Shown piece by piece: positions 17,301 to 25,828 of a stretch of 64,000 nucleotides of DNA (position 1 is its first letter; every line of letters begins with the position of its first letter). Location: positions 117,007 to 181,006 of the forward strand of contig JAJDTM010000042.1 in NCBI GenBank assembly GCA_022827185.1, written 5' to 3'. The DNA comes from Candidatus Poribacteria bacterium. GTDB lineage: Bacteria; Poribacteria; WGA-4E; WGA-3G. Position numbers and translations under genes: made by a program. A model generated the notes under the pieces. That model had not been told where the DNA came from, made no database searches, and saw nothing but the letters and a program-made list of their open reading frames with translations.

Positions 17301-17729
17301 GACCGCGCTTTTGACCGAAGTGCTGAGGAAATTCCAGAAACACTCAACCCAGATCTGTTTCTCCCGACCGATGATCAACCGGTTGAATATTTGCGATTCA
17401 ACCGTCGAAGTCGAGAGGATATTCTTGGTGTCCGTCTTGATTATCAGTTTACACAGCGGTTAAGTGTCATCGGCGGATTCCAATACCGGAAGTTTACGAA
17501 TCGAGATCATAACTTCAGGAACTACCTACGCACTTTTCCAGCTGATACTCGCGTTCCAAACCTATACCGCTCCGACTTGCGAACCCGTATTTTTGAAATC
17601 CAAGCCATCAACAGAGGCAGTTGGCTCGGTTTCTATATCGTTATTCTTGCGGGGCACCGTAGAACCACGCATCTGCTTGAAGGGACAACCAGTAATACAA
17701 CATTTGTTCGAGCGATGATGGGTTTCTAA
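14376..17729 (+). CDS. Large outer-membrane beta-barrel-like protein with calcium-binding-type loops
   Basis: 1117 residues. The N-terminal signal (MNKLKRVINSLFIVTC) ends near a cysteine pair (FCSCGAD), so it may be a lipoprotein. The middle has Asp-rich loops of EF-hand/dockerin style: DEDGDGKLGRE (~575), DRDQNGILDYQED (~685) and DLNNNGTIDSIEDD (~711). From ~725 to the end alternating amphipathic strands dominate, and the protein ends in phenylalanine, as barrel proteins recognised by BamA do. I do not recognise the family. It shares no tail with the upstream genes. AAGGAGG precedes ATG 14376. Its stop overlaps the stop region of the convergent gene by four bases. Confidence 0.7.
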   Translation: MNKLKRVINSLFIVTCILSVSVFCSCGADSLGPHQPLLPAVEGEAKFSNRFQLEEEPQFFHDLYGKEIMEGSELTKYTDQKEFDQNGKLVVGWGGQLDSLRFTVQLDRTIIAEESFLGRHTEFIIGDHLRLKPASLFPNRYIIYKTEFDGLRWDISFAQEHHLFSFIHSRISNPIQLTDDPPGQALARDLGRRNGLNARSGVRNIENARLVGFRGQGLLGEMLRVGFTYVNLYKEHPERRINSFMGTVANTPPETISIVFRDDSPEDNHTSAFTDFRAYDPDLHSNHIQAGVGAAFKSMKITIVTQAFEELSFVAIAKGVEPALLPEMTHRFDVFADELVPVDHAGTPSEIRDSVDGKWRIVSGFNKMKYDLILTDPKINIDPRTVKSVVFDMVVAGDYNIAVIGFSEANRAESDPELQEWIKTTDGRIEMPYRDIIEAPGNYGQSPDYIQNRKKLVDNPTQWKGEGRPRKIRYRYGAARAAALYGIDFEGTIGNVFIRTHYSINGKYKQYPTIPKDKVGFSRTRTTVQGPDGEEETGVTIDPNSRLPIDANGIPTYSETEGERFEAFLGGDGTDEDGDGKLGRETAWFVQLKSRYGKLHLEGVLYHIDPGYTTTYLNLGAHPNRDQIYTLERGRPDRPVEDRIADELRPWDEADYILIEDDDDGDDQPDDSEFDGVIPRADDRDQNGILDYQEDFLIFDADPPVFTKIIDLNNNGTIDSIEDDFEPEYEYGIDRQGYHLKAKYDLLDNLAIQVGWLNESEISSRRKNNAKYIHVTYKRDIPDFGSFHFQNRFVRAQDDIPDYTIVLPVGELEPIQINDELDFYNARVNTTILECRYTAVRNLTLEAKFLVLMQKQLEQDEEKALFTDVEYDPISENFEPNERVDFMVPIKQVRAAGERREYPFYPDHGINALDATDTGLIYDAANWKKRRYPERGIRNQLTILKARYEIPLAKLPFVNKIAEDLTLTPMVKYVWDRAFDRSAEEIPETLNPDLFLPTDDQPVEYLRFNRRSREDILGVRLDYQFTQRLSVIGGFQYRKFTNRDHNFRNYLRTFPADTRVPNLYRSDLRTRIFEIQAINRGSWLGFYIVILAGHRRTTHLLEGTTSNTTFVRAMMGF

Positions 17730-20700
17730 TGCTTTGGGAAAAGTGTTCCCAACAGACCCATTATTGAACTGCTGACTATCGGGGCAATATGTAATTGATT
17801 CTGTAAATATGCTGCGTATGGTGTAACAACCCCCAAAATGAACCGAGTGATTGTGTCATCGTCTGTAGAGAGGTGGATTCCAGTCCCTTCTGAGACTTCC
17901 GCTGATACGTGAATCTCGCCATCTCTGATGGTAAGGCTCGCCTGATGTTCCGAACCTTTGATGCTGATGGTTCCTTGCCAGTCTTTGTAAGCATCGCTCT
18001 TGTTCAGGCGTTTGGAAAGCAGTGGAGAGAGTTCGCCAAGCAGTATCGGCAAATTGACGATCTTGAACATCCATACCCAACCTGCATCCGACGACGTGTA
18101 CCCAAAATTGTGGAACAGCGTTCTGACGTAATCCTTATCGCCTTCTGCTTCCGGCTCGTAGCGAATCCGTTTATATTCATGCTTCACTAATTCGTTATGC
18201 AACGCGCAGAGCAGCGCAGCACCAACCTCCTCAAGGAAACCTTCAGGATGTGTGGAACCTTCAGAAGGTTGGGGTTTAAGACAGAACTCGGTGATTGAGA
18301 CACTCTTTACCTTCTCAGAGCATTGCGCTTGCACATATCCAAGGAGCTCTCCATCCTTTTCTGCGAGATAAATCAACCGAGTCTCCGAGGTTCTGCGCCT
18401 TTCAGCACGTCTCGGTCTGCGTTCCACCCGGTCCGCATAAAATGCGTTGAGTACGCTTGCCATCGCGACTTCATCCCCAGATTTGTAGGGACGGACAACC
18501 AAGCTCTCGACCACTTTTGCGCGTTCGTGCTGTAACGCTTTGGTAAACTCCCGCGTCGATAGCCCATCAACGAATCCAAAATTCCTGTACATTCCATGAG
18601 CATCATTGTCCGTACCGGTATGAAGAGAGATACATGAGTACTGGCGGATCAATTCATGCGACATTGACGCACCGAATGCCCAGCGCGATAGTCCCCTCCG
18701 ACGATATTTTGGCGTGGTATGCACCCAACCCACGTAAGTGCCGGGCGCGTGCGTGTTGTGCGGGAAATGGTGTGTATGGAGAATTACATTGCAAATCGCA
18801 ATGCGATAGCCTGCGATGATTGGATAGAGATGTAACTCCGCATTGCGTTTGACATCCATCGTCAGGAGAGGCCCGCCATTTTTGTCCATGAGTTCTTCAT
18901 AAGAGAACTTTTCGGTAGCTGGGTGCCCAATTTTGGCAAGCAGGTATCCAGTTTCGAGTTGGTATCTGTGATCCTGGTGCGGCGCAATCTCCACGAGCCG
19001 ATCTACGACTCCGCCGCCTCGACCATTACGAACCAACATCAAGACCGCCATCGCCACAAGTCCATCATCTCCCGTTTCGACCGTCAGCTCTTCAAGCACC
19101 TTCACTGCCCGCGCATCGCAGCCTCTGACCAGTTTCGCCGCGGCAATCAGTCGTTCATACCTGTCCGGTGCGTCCAATTTAGCAACTAATGCCGAAATCG
19201 CATGCTCAGCGTCGTCAGCGATCTCGAAAAGACTATTAATCGCATCAATTCTGTCGCTTGTCTCTGCGGTTGTGTCGCGAATCATTCTGTTGAGATGTCC
19301 ACGGATATCCGCTACAAATTCGTCACTGTCATTCGGTAACAACGGGAGTGGATGGGCAGTTGTGCCGATCTCTTTAAACCACGGAAATAGGTCTTCACCT
19401 ACCGCTCGGCTGAGGTAATAGATCTGTCTATCCACCGATGAGAAGGTTGTGTTCGGCATATTCTTTTCTGTGTCGATTTGCTTTCCTGAGAACACTTCGG
19501 TGAGTCGGACAAACAGGTCGTCACCATATTTTTCGAGTAACATTTTCAGTATCCAGATCGGCTTGCGAGATTGTTGTTCGTAAACCTTCCCGATGTCAAT
19601 CGGCTCCTCGACTTCGGCATTTTCACGAAACTGCTGCTCGACTTTAGCGAGCATCTCCGCCGCTTCTTCCTCAAATCCGAGCAGTCTCATTGCCCAAATA
19701 CCAAAGAAAAACTGGAATCCGTCAAAAAGAATATCCGCTGCCTTCCTAAACGGCGTTTTGTCAGCGAGCAATCCACTTGCTTCAAAACCGAACGCATAGG
19801 CGAGTCTTGAGGGACTCACACATGCCCCGATTGTCATTACCGAATCCTCCCAACCGAAGCCGTGTTTATGAATACACGACGGGATCAGATCGATTTTCCA
19901 TTTAATTTTTTCACCTTCAGGGAATTTAGAGAGCATCTCCTCCGCCAGTTTTTTAGCAAATTCCATACAGGTATCCACCTGTTCCTCGACGAAATGCGTA
20001 TAGAAAATCTTGATTTTCCCGTCCTCTCTGACCTGTTCATCGATCGGAATTTCATCAGGGATTGTCTCCGTTCCTGTTATCGAAGAAACACGGTTGATTC
20101 CCAACCAATCTATGAATTTCGCAGATACAGGGTGATTCTCATATTGAAAAAGCTGCGTGTTGATCAGCAGGATTCGTCCTGATCCAAAATGGAGACATGC
20201 ACCAACGGGTTCCGCCGTCTCGCTATGTTCAAGGAAAACGTGACTATCCGCGGGGATATCAAGGATACCACAGAACGTGAGACCCAGGTCATTGACTTCC
20301 AGTCCATCGGCAATTTCATAATCCGTGAGGCGCAAATTTTTCTTTGTATAGCCACGCAACGGGTCCGCGTCGGTATCCATTTCGCCTTGTCCTTCGGGTA
20401 ACAGAAGAAATTGTGCACCGAAAAGAGATGCGACATGATTAATCCCTAATTCCGAGATCGGTTCACGGACATCTCGCTCGAATAGGCTCGTGCTGGCGGC
20501 TAAAAGCAGTCCACCGCCATTTTCCACAAATTCGCGGATCAGTTGGCGTTCTGCATCGGTATATTTTAGTGCGGTGTTGCTACAAATCGTCAGTACATCG
20601 TAATTTTTTAGCACAGCTTCACTGAGATAATCCCGGTTGGCAGTGGTTTGATAGATATTGTCCGGCTCGATTCGTATCAATCCGTCTGACCAGCCTGTAT

Positions 20701-20743
20701 CTCGTGAAGTATCAACTAAAATCCGAATTCGCTCTTTTGTCAT
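17726..20743 (-). CDS. Multi-domain protein: amidotransferase-like, HEAT-type repeats, tandem GNAT acetyltransferase, SCP2-like C-terminus
   Basis: 1005 residues. Residues 1-~215 resemble a class I glutamine amidotransferase/DUF4350-like fold (REFVENGGGLLLAAS). Residues ~240-470 look like a peptidase-M60/gluzincin-type region (AFGFEASGLLADKTPFR) but lack HExxH. About 500-620 is helical with HEAT-type repeats. About 640-745 is a GNAT domain (YVGWVHTTPKYRRRGLS gives the acetyl-CoA loop; GMYRNFGF is the end motif). A second GNAT-like half spans ~755-900. Residues 905-1005 resemble the sterol-carrier-like domain of Eis-type acetyltransferases. An N-acetyltransferase activity on an unknown substrate is likely. 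AGGAA precedes ATG 20743. The domain order is unusual. Confidence 0.7.
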   Translation of the reverse strand: MTKERIRILVDTSRDTGWSDGLIRIEPDNIYQTTANRDYLSEAVLKNYDVLTICSNTALKYTDAERQLIREFVENGGGLLLAASTSLFERDVREPISELGINHVASLFGAQFLLLPEGQGEMDTDADPLRGYTKKNLRLTDYEIADGLEVNDLGLTFCGILDIPADSHVFLEHSETAEPVGACLHFGSGRILLINTQLFQYENHPVSAKFIDWLGINRVSSITGTETIPDEIPIDEQVREDGKIKIFYTHFVEEQVDTCMEFAKKLAEEMLSKFPEGEKIKWKIDLIPSCIHKHGFGWEDSVMTIGACVSPSRLAYAFGFEASGLLADKTPFRKAADILFDGFQFFFGIWAMRLLGFEEEAAEMLAKVEQQFRENAEVEEPIDIGKVYEQQSRKPIWILKMLLEKYGDDLFVRLTEVFSGKQIDTEKNMPNTTFSSVDRQIYYLSRAVGEDLFPWFKEIGTTAHPLPLLPNDSDEFVADIRGHLNRMIRDTTAETSDRIDAINSLFEIADDAEHAISALVAKLDAPDRYERLIAAAKLVRGCDARAVKVLEELTVETGDDGLVAMAVLMLVRNGRGGGVVDRLVEIAPHQDHRYQLETGYLLAKIGHPATEKFSYEELMDKNGGPLLTMDVKRNAELHLYPIIAGYRIAICNVILHTHHFPHNTHAPGTYVGWVHTTPKYRRRGLSRWAFGASMSHELIRQYSCISLHTGTDNDAHGMYRNFGFVDGLSTREFTKALQHERAKVVESLVVRPYKSGDEVAMASVLNAFYADRVERRPRRAERRRTSETRLIYLAEKDGELLGYVQAQCSEKVKSVSITEFCLKPQPSEGSTHPEGFLEEVGAALLCALHNELVKHEYKRIRYEPEAEGDKDYVRTLFHNFGYTSSDAGWVWMFKIVNLPILLGELSPLLSKRLNKSDAYKDWQGTISIKGSEHQASLTIRDGEIHVSAEVSEGTGIHLSTDDDTITRFILGVVTPYAAYLQNQLHIAPIVSSSIMGLLGTLFPKH

Positions 20744-20885
20744 CTGTGTATTTCCTATTCATCAAATTGGTCGTTGGGTTCGCTTATTAGGTTCACCTTG
20801 CAGTTGGATTTTGATTGGTTCAAATTTTTAATCAATCCGTTCTTTATATTCAACTATATCTAAAGCATTTTCTTCAACTTTTTTG

Positions 20886-20914
20886 TTGCACCCTAACTTT
20901 GAAGTTGCTATGAT
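20886..20914 (+). promoter_or_regulatory. Sigma-70-type promoter for the oxidoreductase gene
   Basis: TTGCAC (20886-20891), 17-base spacer, TATGAT (20909-20914). The predicted start near 20921 lies downstream of the alternative in-frame start at 20883, which supports ATG 20961 as the real start. Confidence 0.5.
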
Positions 20915-20960
20915 AGTTGCAAACGAGGCACACTTTTTCTTGGCAACTTCGGAGACACAC

Positions 20961-22088
20961 ATGAACAATTACCGCGTAGCAATTATCGGTTTAGGTGGCA
21001 TGGGTAGAGCGCATGCCGAGTCGGTGCAGTTAGAAGAAAACTGCGAACTCATCGCTGGAGCAGAAATCGACCCAGAACGAGCAAAAGCATGGGGAGAACG
21101 ATTTGGTGTCAATGCCATCTATGACGACTACGAAAAGATGCTTGATGAAGAACAACCAGACATAGTGATTGTTCCAACGCAGGCACCGATGCACCATCCC
21201 CCAACAATCGCGGCGGCACAGCGTGGCATCCACGTCTTCTGCGAAAAGCCGACTGCCCTTAACCTGATTGAAGCCGATGAGATGGTTGAAACCTGTGACC
21301 AGCATCACGTCAAGTTTGCCATTAACCACATCAAACGCGCTAGTCCTTATAATCGTCACGTGCTTTCGCTGATCGAAAAAGGCGAAATCGGCGATGTTGT
21401 GTTGTTGAAAGCGACAGACAAAGGCGGACGCAAGGTGGGGAACTCGTTGATGGAGATGGGCACGCATCTCTACGATTGGTTGCGTCTCTTTGCTGGTGAT
21501 GTCGAGTGGACGCACGCACACCTCGTGCAGATGGATGGGCGTGAATCAACCGTTAATGACATCAAACATACCCAAGAGGTCCACCCGCACGACCGAGACG
21601 CTGGGCTTGTACTGGGTGAACGTGGACATGCTTCTTTTCGCTTCAAGAACGGCATTCATGCCGATGTGCAGTTCCTCGCGCAACCACAGACAAATGATAA
21701 TGCCTATGGTATTGATATTATCGGGACTGAAGGCAGAATTGCCATCCGAGAGAGTGTCGGTACAACGATGTTTATCCACAGAGGACAACATAAGACCCCC
21801 GCAGAAGCGTGGGAACCGGTGCATCTCGCCTCTGAGGATCTTGATGAACACGGAAACCCTCGGGATAAAGGATCAATCCGATTGCTATTACAACGCCTCA
21901 TGCTACGGGACCTGATTGAAGCCATTGAAGAGGATCGAGACCCATTCGCCAGTGGCAGAGACGGTCGGGATTGCCTTGAGATGATTCATACGACATGGGA
22001 GTCGCACCGTCAGCAGGCTCGGGTATACATGCCGCTTACACCACGCGAACATCCACTCGAACGGTGGAAAAGAGAAGAAAGTAATTGA
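20961..22088 (+). CDS. Gfo/Idh/MocA family oxidoreductase
   Basis: 375 residues. The N-terminus YRVAIIGLGGMGRAHAE is the NAD(P)-binding Rossmann motif, and VFCEKPTALN holds the EKP motif with the catalytic lysine of this family. The C-terminal half is the mixed sheet substrate domain (GDVVLLKATDKGGRK). Members oxidise or epimerise sugars, inositols or related polyols in the cytoplasm. Substrate unknown here. ATG 20961 is chosen because it begins just before the Rossmann strand, and the longer frame would include the promoter. A methyltransferase gene follows after 39 bases, so the two may form an operon. Confidence 0.9.
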   Translation: MNNYRVAIIGLGGMGRAHAESVQLEENCELIAGAEIDPERAKAWGERFGVNAIYDDYEKMLDEEQPDIVIVPTQAPMHHPPTIAAAQRGIHVFCEKPTALNLIEADEMVETCDQHHVKFAINHIKRASPYNRHVLSLIEKGEIGDVVLLKATDKGGRKVGNSLMEMGTHLYDWLRLFAGDVEWTHAHLVQMDGRESTVNDIKHTQEVHPHDRDAGLVLGERGHASFRFKNGIHADVQFLAQPQTNDNAYGIDIIGTEGRIAIRESVGTTMFIHRGQHKTPAEAWEPVHLASEDLDEHGNPRDKGSIRLLLQRLMLRDLIEAIEEDRDPFASGRDGRDCLEMIHTTWESHRQQARVYMPLTPREHPLERWKREESN

Positions 22089-22127
22089 AAAACGGCGAAT
22101 TGATACCTCGCCAGCAAGGAGCGATCT

Positions 22128-22808
22128 ATGCAACGTTTGGATATCCTTCACCCGTCAATTGATGATTATCTACTCGACATTACACCAGAACGCGATGAAG
22201 TGCTTACAGAGATGGAGGCACATGCGCGTGTAAACCGCTTTCCGATTGTAGGACCGCTTGTCGGGCGTGTTCTACATCAACTGGTGTTGCTCACCAATCC
22301 GACACGGATTTTTGAGATGGGTTCAGGCTTTGGGTATTCGGCGTATTGGATGGCGAAGGCATTGCAAAAACCGGAAGCCTCTATTATCTGTACCGATGGC
22401 TCACAGGAGAACGCCGATCGCGCAGCAGGTTATCTTGCGCGCGGGGGTATCGCAGATCGTATTGATTATCGCGTTGGCAACGCCCTTGAAATCATTGACG
22501 AAACCGAAGGCGAGTTTGACATCATCTACAACGACATCGACAAGGACGGATATCCTGAAGCATTTCATAAGGCAATTCCGCGTCTCAGACGTGGTGGGTT
22601 GTTTATTACGGATAACATGATCTGGGGTGGACGCGTTGTCACGCAGGAACCCGGCAGCCCTCCAGAAGGACTTGATGAACGGGAGCAGTGGTTCCATGCC
22701 GCCACGATCGGTGTTAGGGAGTTGACACAACTTCTCTACAGTTCGCCTGATGTATTCACGACAATTATTCCACTCCGTGATGGGGTTTCGGTTGCAGTGA
22801 AACGCTAA
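22128..22808 (+). CDS. O-methyltransferase, class I SAM-dependent (COMT/CCoAOMT type)
   Basis: 226 residues, the usual length for family-3 O-methyltransferases. FEMGSGFGYSAYWMA is the SAM-binding motif I, and CTDGSQENAD holds the acidic residue that binds the ribose. FDIIYNDIDKDGY supplies the metal-binding acidic cluster, and GGLFITDNMIWGG is motif post-III. These enzymes methylate catechol-like hydroxyls with Mg2+. An AAGGAG site precedes ATG 22128. Confidence 0.9.
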   Translation: MQRLDILHPSIDDYLLDITPERDEVLTEMEAHARVNRFPIVGPLVGRVLHQLVLLTNPTRIFEMGSGFGYSAYWMAKALQKPEASIICTDGSQENADRAAGYLARGGIADRIDYRVGNALEIIDETEGEFDIIYNDIDKDGYPEAFHKAIPRLRRGGLFITDNMIWGGRVVTQEPGSPPEGLDEREQWFHAATIGVRELTQLLYSSPDVFTTIIPLRDGVSVAVKR

Positions 22809-22833
22809 TTTACTGAGGACTGAAGTAAATTAG
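22805..22833 (+). promoter_or_regulatory. Perfect 10-bp AT-rich inverted repeat over a stop codon
   Basis: CTAATTTACT (22805-22814) pairs exactly with AGTAAATTAG (22824-22833) around a nine-base loop. It covers the stop codon of the methyltransferase gene and lies eight bases before the -35 of the next promoter. It could be an operator for the vWA gene or an mRNA end structure; no T tract follows. Confidence 0.4.
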
Positions 22834-22840
22834 GGGAAAC

Positions 22841-22869
22841 TTGACGCAGCCAATCAAATATGCTATACT
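22841..22869 (+). promoter_or_regulatory. Sigma-70-type promoter for the vWA gene
   Basis: TTGACG (22841-22846), 17-base spacer, TATACT (22864-22869); transcription would begin near 22876, about 55 bases before the start codon. Confidence 0.65.
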
Positions 22870-22930
22870 TTATGCATAATGGACAATTTTAACCTCATCA
22901 ACCTCTAACTATCTTTTGGTGAACGGCATA

Positions 22931-23902
22931 ATGAAATCAAAATCCAGCAAATCGCTACTCATTTCAGTCCTACTGCACCTCGGCGTTGGGGTGCTTGGGT
23001 TCTTCTTTTGGTTCAGCACAGCACCGATGCGAGAAACCACGAGCATTAATGCCCTATTCGTCACCGAAGAGAAACCGAAAGTCAGACGTGTAACACCACC
23101 GAAACGTGCACAAATCGTCCAGAACAAGACACGCGATGTTAGCCAGCCACGCCTGAAAATCCTGACGAGCAATCAACCTGTCAGCAGTCGTGGAGTGGTC
23201 TCTGCAGCGGATCCAGCACCCTTTCAGCCGTTTGATACCGACAACGATTTGAGCGCACCTATTGGACCCGCCACAACATCTGTCGAGTTTGGCGAGGTCC
23301 CTCGCGTGCAAAAGGTCATTGAACGTCCTTTTGTGAAAGAAGAAAAGGTCGAAACCCGTTTTAAAAGCAGATTAGTGCAGTTCATTGAAGCACAAGAAGG
23401 CCCACAGCGGATTGTCTACTGCGTGGATTTGTCTACCAGTATGCAGAACCTACCGCCACACAAACTCAAGAAGATTATAGATCTCATGCGTGACTCGCTT
23501 ACCTTCCTCGAACCGCACGATAGTTTCAATATTGTGGCGTTTAGTACAGAATTAGTTGTTTATAAGGAAAACTTTGTTCCTGTTACAGAAGAGACGGTAA
23601 GTACATCAGCTGCGTATCTCGCTGACATCCAATCCAAAATCCACACCAAAGGGACCGACCACGATATGCTAACGGCATTGACAGAAATCGCTAAGACTGC
23701 CCCGACCCTTGTTGTTCTTTTTAGCGATGGCATTCCTACCACTATTGAGGGACCGGATCTCACGCTTGTGGGTCAATACGCTACAGGCAACGGACGCATT
23801 TTCGCCATGGGTATCGGGATGTCCCCCAATTTTCCCGGTGCGGTTATGTTGAAACGACTTGCCACTGTTAGTGATGGAGATCTTTGGCTCGTTGACAGGT
23901 AG
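22931..23902 (+). CDS. Membrane-anchored von Willebrand factor A domain protein
   Basis: 323 residues from ATG 22931. One transmembrane segment near the N-terminus (LLISVLLHLGVGVLGFFFWF, ~9-28) anchors it with the rest in the periplasm; a Pro-rich TonB/TolA-like linker follows (~40-130). The vWA domain starts near residue 155: VDLSTSM is the D-x-S-x-S metal site, and GTDHDM and LFSDG supply the remaining MIDAS residues. Such domains bind a partner through Mg2+. Upstream TTG/GTG codons at 22916-22919 are possible but lack a ribosome site. It precedes a helicase gene whose function seems unrelated. Confidence 0.8.
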   Translation: MKSKSSKSLLISVLLHLGVGVLGFFFWFSTAPMRETTSINALFVTEEKPKVRRVTPPKRAQIVQNKTRDVSQPRLKILTSNQPVSSRGVVSAADPAPFQPFDTDNDLSAPIGPATTSVEFGEVPRVQKVIERPFVKEEKVETRFKSRLVQFIEAQEGPQRIVYCVDLSTSMQNLPPHKLKKIIDLMRDSLTFLEPHDSFNIVAFSTELVVYKENFVPVTEETVSTSAAYLADIQSKIHTKGTDHDMLTALTEIAKTAPTLVVLFSDGIPTTIEGPDLTLVGQYATGNGRIFAMGIGMSPNFPGAVMLKRLATVSDGDLWLVDR

Positions 23903-23916
23903 GAATGTTCGGTATC

Positions 23917-23931
23917 GGGGTTACAAACCCC
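23917..23931. repeat. Small intergenic hairpin repeat (GGGGTT/AACCCC)
   Basis: GGGGTT (23917-23922), loop ACA, AACCCC (23926-23931), followed by TCCTACA. Variants containing GCTCCTACA occur in gaps near 41690 and 53195. It looks like a short dispersed extragenic repeat and explains why a start at 23905 is unlikely. Confidence 0.4.
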
Positions 23932-23964
23932 TCCTACAAAACCGAAATAGTTAAAGGGAAAAGC

Positions 23965-25791
23965 ATGCATGAATCTATTTTCACACGTGCTGAAGAGATA
24001 GCCGAAGGGTTGTATCCACACCAAATCGAAGGTATCGCCTTTCTGCTCGGTCGTCGTCGTGCGCTTCTTGCAGATGATATGGGCCTCGGCAAAACCCGTC
24101 AATCCGTGATCGCTATGGTTGAGGCGGAAGGAGAGGGGCCTTACCTTGTGATCTGTCCTGCCTCTATCAAACGCAATTGGGCACGCGAAATCGAAATCGT
24201 TTTCCCAGATGCTGAACCTGCCATCGTTGGTCCCGCAGTACTTCCACCTACAGATTACTGCGGTTGGATCATTGTCAACTATGAACTCCTCGGTAAAAAC
24301 CTTGATCAACTTCTTGCCTTTGACTGGAAAGGCATTGTTTTTGACGAAGCACACTACCTAAAAAATTATCAGAGTCAACGGAGTCAAAACGCATCAAAAC
24401 TGGTTAAGGCGATTAAACGTGACCTTGTCGTCCATGCGTTGACCGGTACGCCAATGACAAGCCGTCCGCGCGATCTTTTTCCGCTGTTGCAGATTCTTGG
24501 TCATCCGCTTGGTAAGAGTTTCCTCAGTTTTGCCAAACGTTACTGTGATGCCTATCAAGGCGATTTTGGGTTGGTGGCAGATGGTGCAAGTAACATTGAG
24601 GAATTGACTGTGCAGCTACACGGTGTTATGCTACGCCGCACAAAAGATGAAGTGTTAGACCTTCCGCCTAAGATGCGAACATGGATGGACGTTGAACTGC
24701 ATCCTTATGCCATCCAGCACTTTAATAGATTGGTCCAAGAATTTATATCAAAATTTGACACGCCTGAAGCCATTGATGGAATATCGGAACCTGTTGGTCT
24801 ATCATCAGAACGTCGCGATGAATTAGATGACTCAATAGATACTACGGATTTAGGAACTGGGATGGGTAGGATAACCCAAGTGCGCCGAGCGATTGCATTT
24901 GTCAAATGCCGTCATACCATTAAATTTGTGGAAAATGCGCTGGAACAAGGTGAAAAGGTAATTATTTTTACATCCTTCCTCAACACGATGCAGCGTTTCC
25001 AAAGACACTTCAAGGACCGAGCGGTTTATGTTTCCGGTGAAGTCCCGGTCCATGAGAGACAGAATAGGGTTGATCGCTTTCAAAACGATGACGATATCAA
25101 ACTTTTCATAGCCAACATGCACATAGCAGGCGTTGGTATAAATCTCACTGCGGCGCGCCAGATTGTTTTTAACGACTTAGATTGGGTGCCTGCTAATCAC
25201 TGGCAGGCAGAAGATCGCGCTTATCGCATCGGTCAGACGGGGACCGTCAATGTCACCTATATGATTGCCACTGGCACTGTTGATTCGTTTGTCAAGACGG
25301 TATTAGAAACCAAAGCAGCATTGATGGATTCTATTGTTGAAGGATCAATTTTGATACCAGATGGAGAGGCTGCTTTGCAGTTAGATGTCCTCAGCGAACT
25401 CAAGCGGATGATGAACGCCCTTTCCGGGCATGCTGCCGAAGTTGAGGCATCGGCGTTACTTGATGTTCTCGAAAAAGCGAGCGATGCCTACCTTGAAGAA
25501 AACGCCTCACACCTCCAGGAGGCGACGCGTGCGCAGCTGCATCCGTACTCGGAAGAAGCCATCCGGACTTTGGCACAAGTTCTTGCGGGTCCTGAACGGA
25601 ATGTCTATCACGCCGAGAGTTCATCGCAAAAGGGCAAGTTTTATACACTGGAAGTCGTTGGTGTTGATGTAACTTGCGATTGCCCAGGTTTCACGCACCG
25701 TGGCAGTTGCCGACATGTCCGTCCGTTGAAATCTGCGCTCGTTGCGGGGCACCCTTTGCCGAAAGGTTACAAGGAAATTTCCTCGGATTAG
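23965..25791 (+). CDS. SNF2-family helicase with C-terminal SWIM zinc finger
   Basis: 608 residues from ATG 23965 (AAAGGG site nine bases upstream; the extension to 23905 runs through a dispersed hairpin repeat). Residues 37-44 DDMGLGKT are the Walker A region and 127-130 DEAH the Walker B of SF2. LRRTKDEVLDLPPK and QAEDRAYRIGQTGTVNVTYM are the Snf2-specific helicase-C motifs. The last ~40 residues hold CDCPGFTHRGSCRH, a CxCx(n)CxH SWIM finger that binds DNA or protein. The protein resembles SMARCAL1/HARP-type DNA translocases that anneal or remodel DNA. It ends 38 bases before the convergent primase-like gene. Confidence 0.9.
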   Translation: MHESIFTRAEEIAEGLYPHQIEGIAFLLGRRRALLADDMGLGKTRQSVIAMVEAEGEGPYLVICPASIKRNWAREIEIVFPDAEPAIVGPAVLPPTDYCGWIIVNYELLGKNLDQLLAFDWKGIVFDEAHYLKNYQSQRSQNASKLVKAIKRDLVVHALTGTPMTSRPRDLFPLLQILGHPLGKSFLSFAKRYCDAYQGDFGLVADGASNIEELTVQLHGVMLRRTKDEVLDLPPKMRTWMDVELHPYAIQHFNRLVQEFISKFDTPEAIDGISEPVGLSSERRDELDDSIDTTDLGTGMGRITQVRRAIAFVKCRHTIKFVENALEQGEKVIIFTSFLNTMQRFQRHFKDRAVYVSGEVPVHERQNRVDRFQNDDDIKLFIANMHIAGVGINLTAARQIVFNDLDWVPANHWQAEDRAYRIGQTGTVNVTYMIATGTVDSFVKTVLETKAALMDSIVEGSILIPDGEAALQLDVLSELKRMMNALSGHAAEVEASALLDVLEKASDAYLEENASHLQEATRAQLHPYSEEAIRTLAQVLAGPERNVYHAESSSQKGKFYTLEVVGVDVTCDCPGFTHRGSCRHVRPLKSALVAGHPLPKGYKEISSD

Positions 25792-25828
25792 ATGCGCTTT
25801 CGCCGATTAGCCGTACACACAGAAATGC

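Noticed and set aside
20883..20960. Longer N-terminus for the Gfo/Idh/MocA protein
   Set aside because: The extension covers a promoter and does not belong to the fold.
23905..23964. Longer N-terminus for the SNF2 helicase
   Set aside because: It is encoded by an extragenic hairpin repeat; the inner ATG has a ribosome site.
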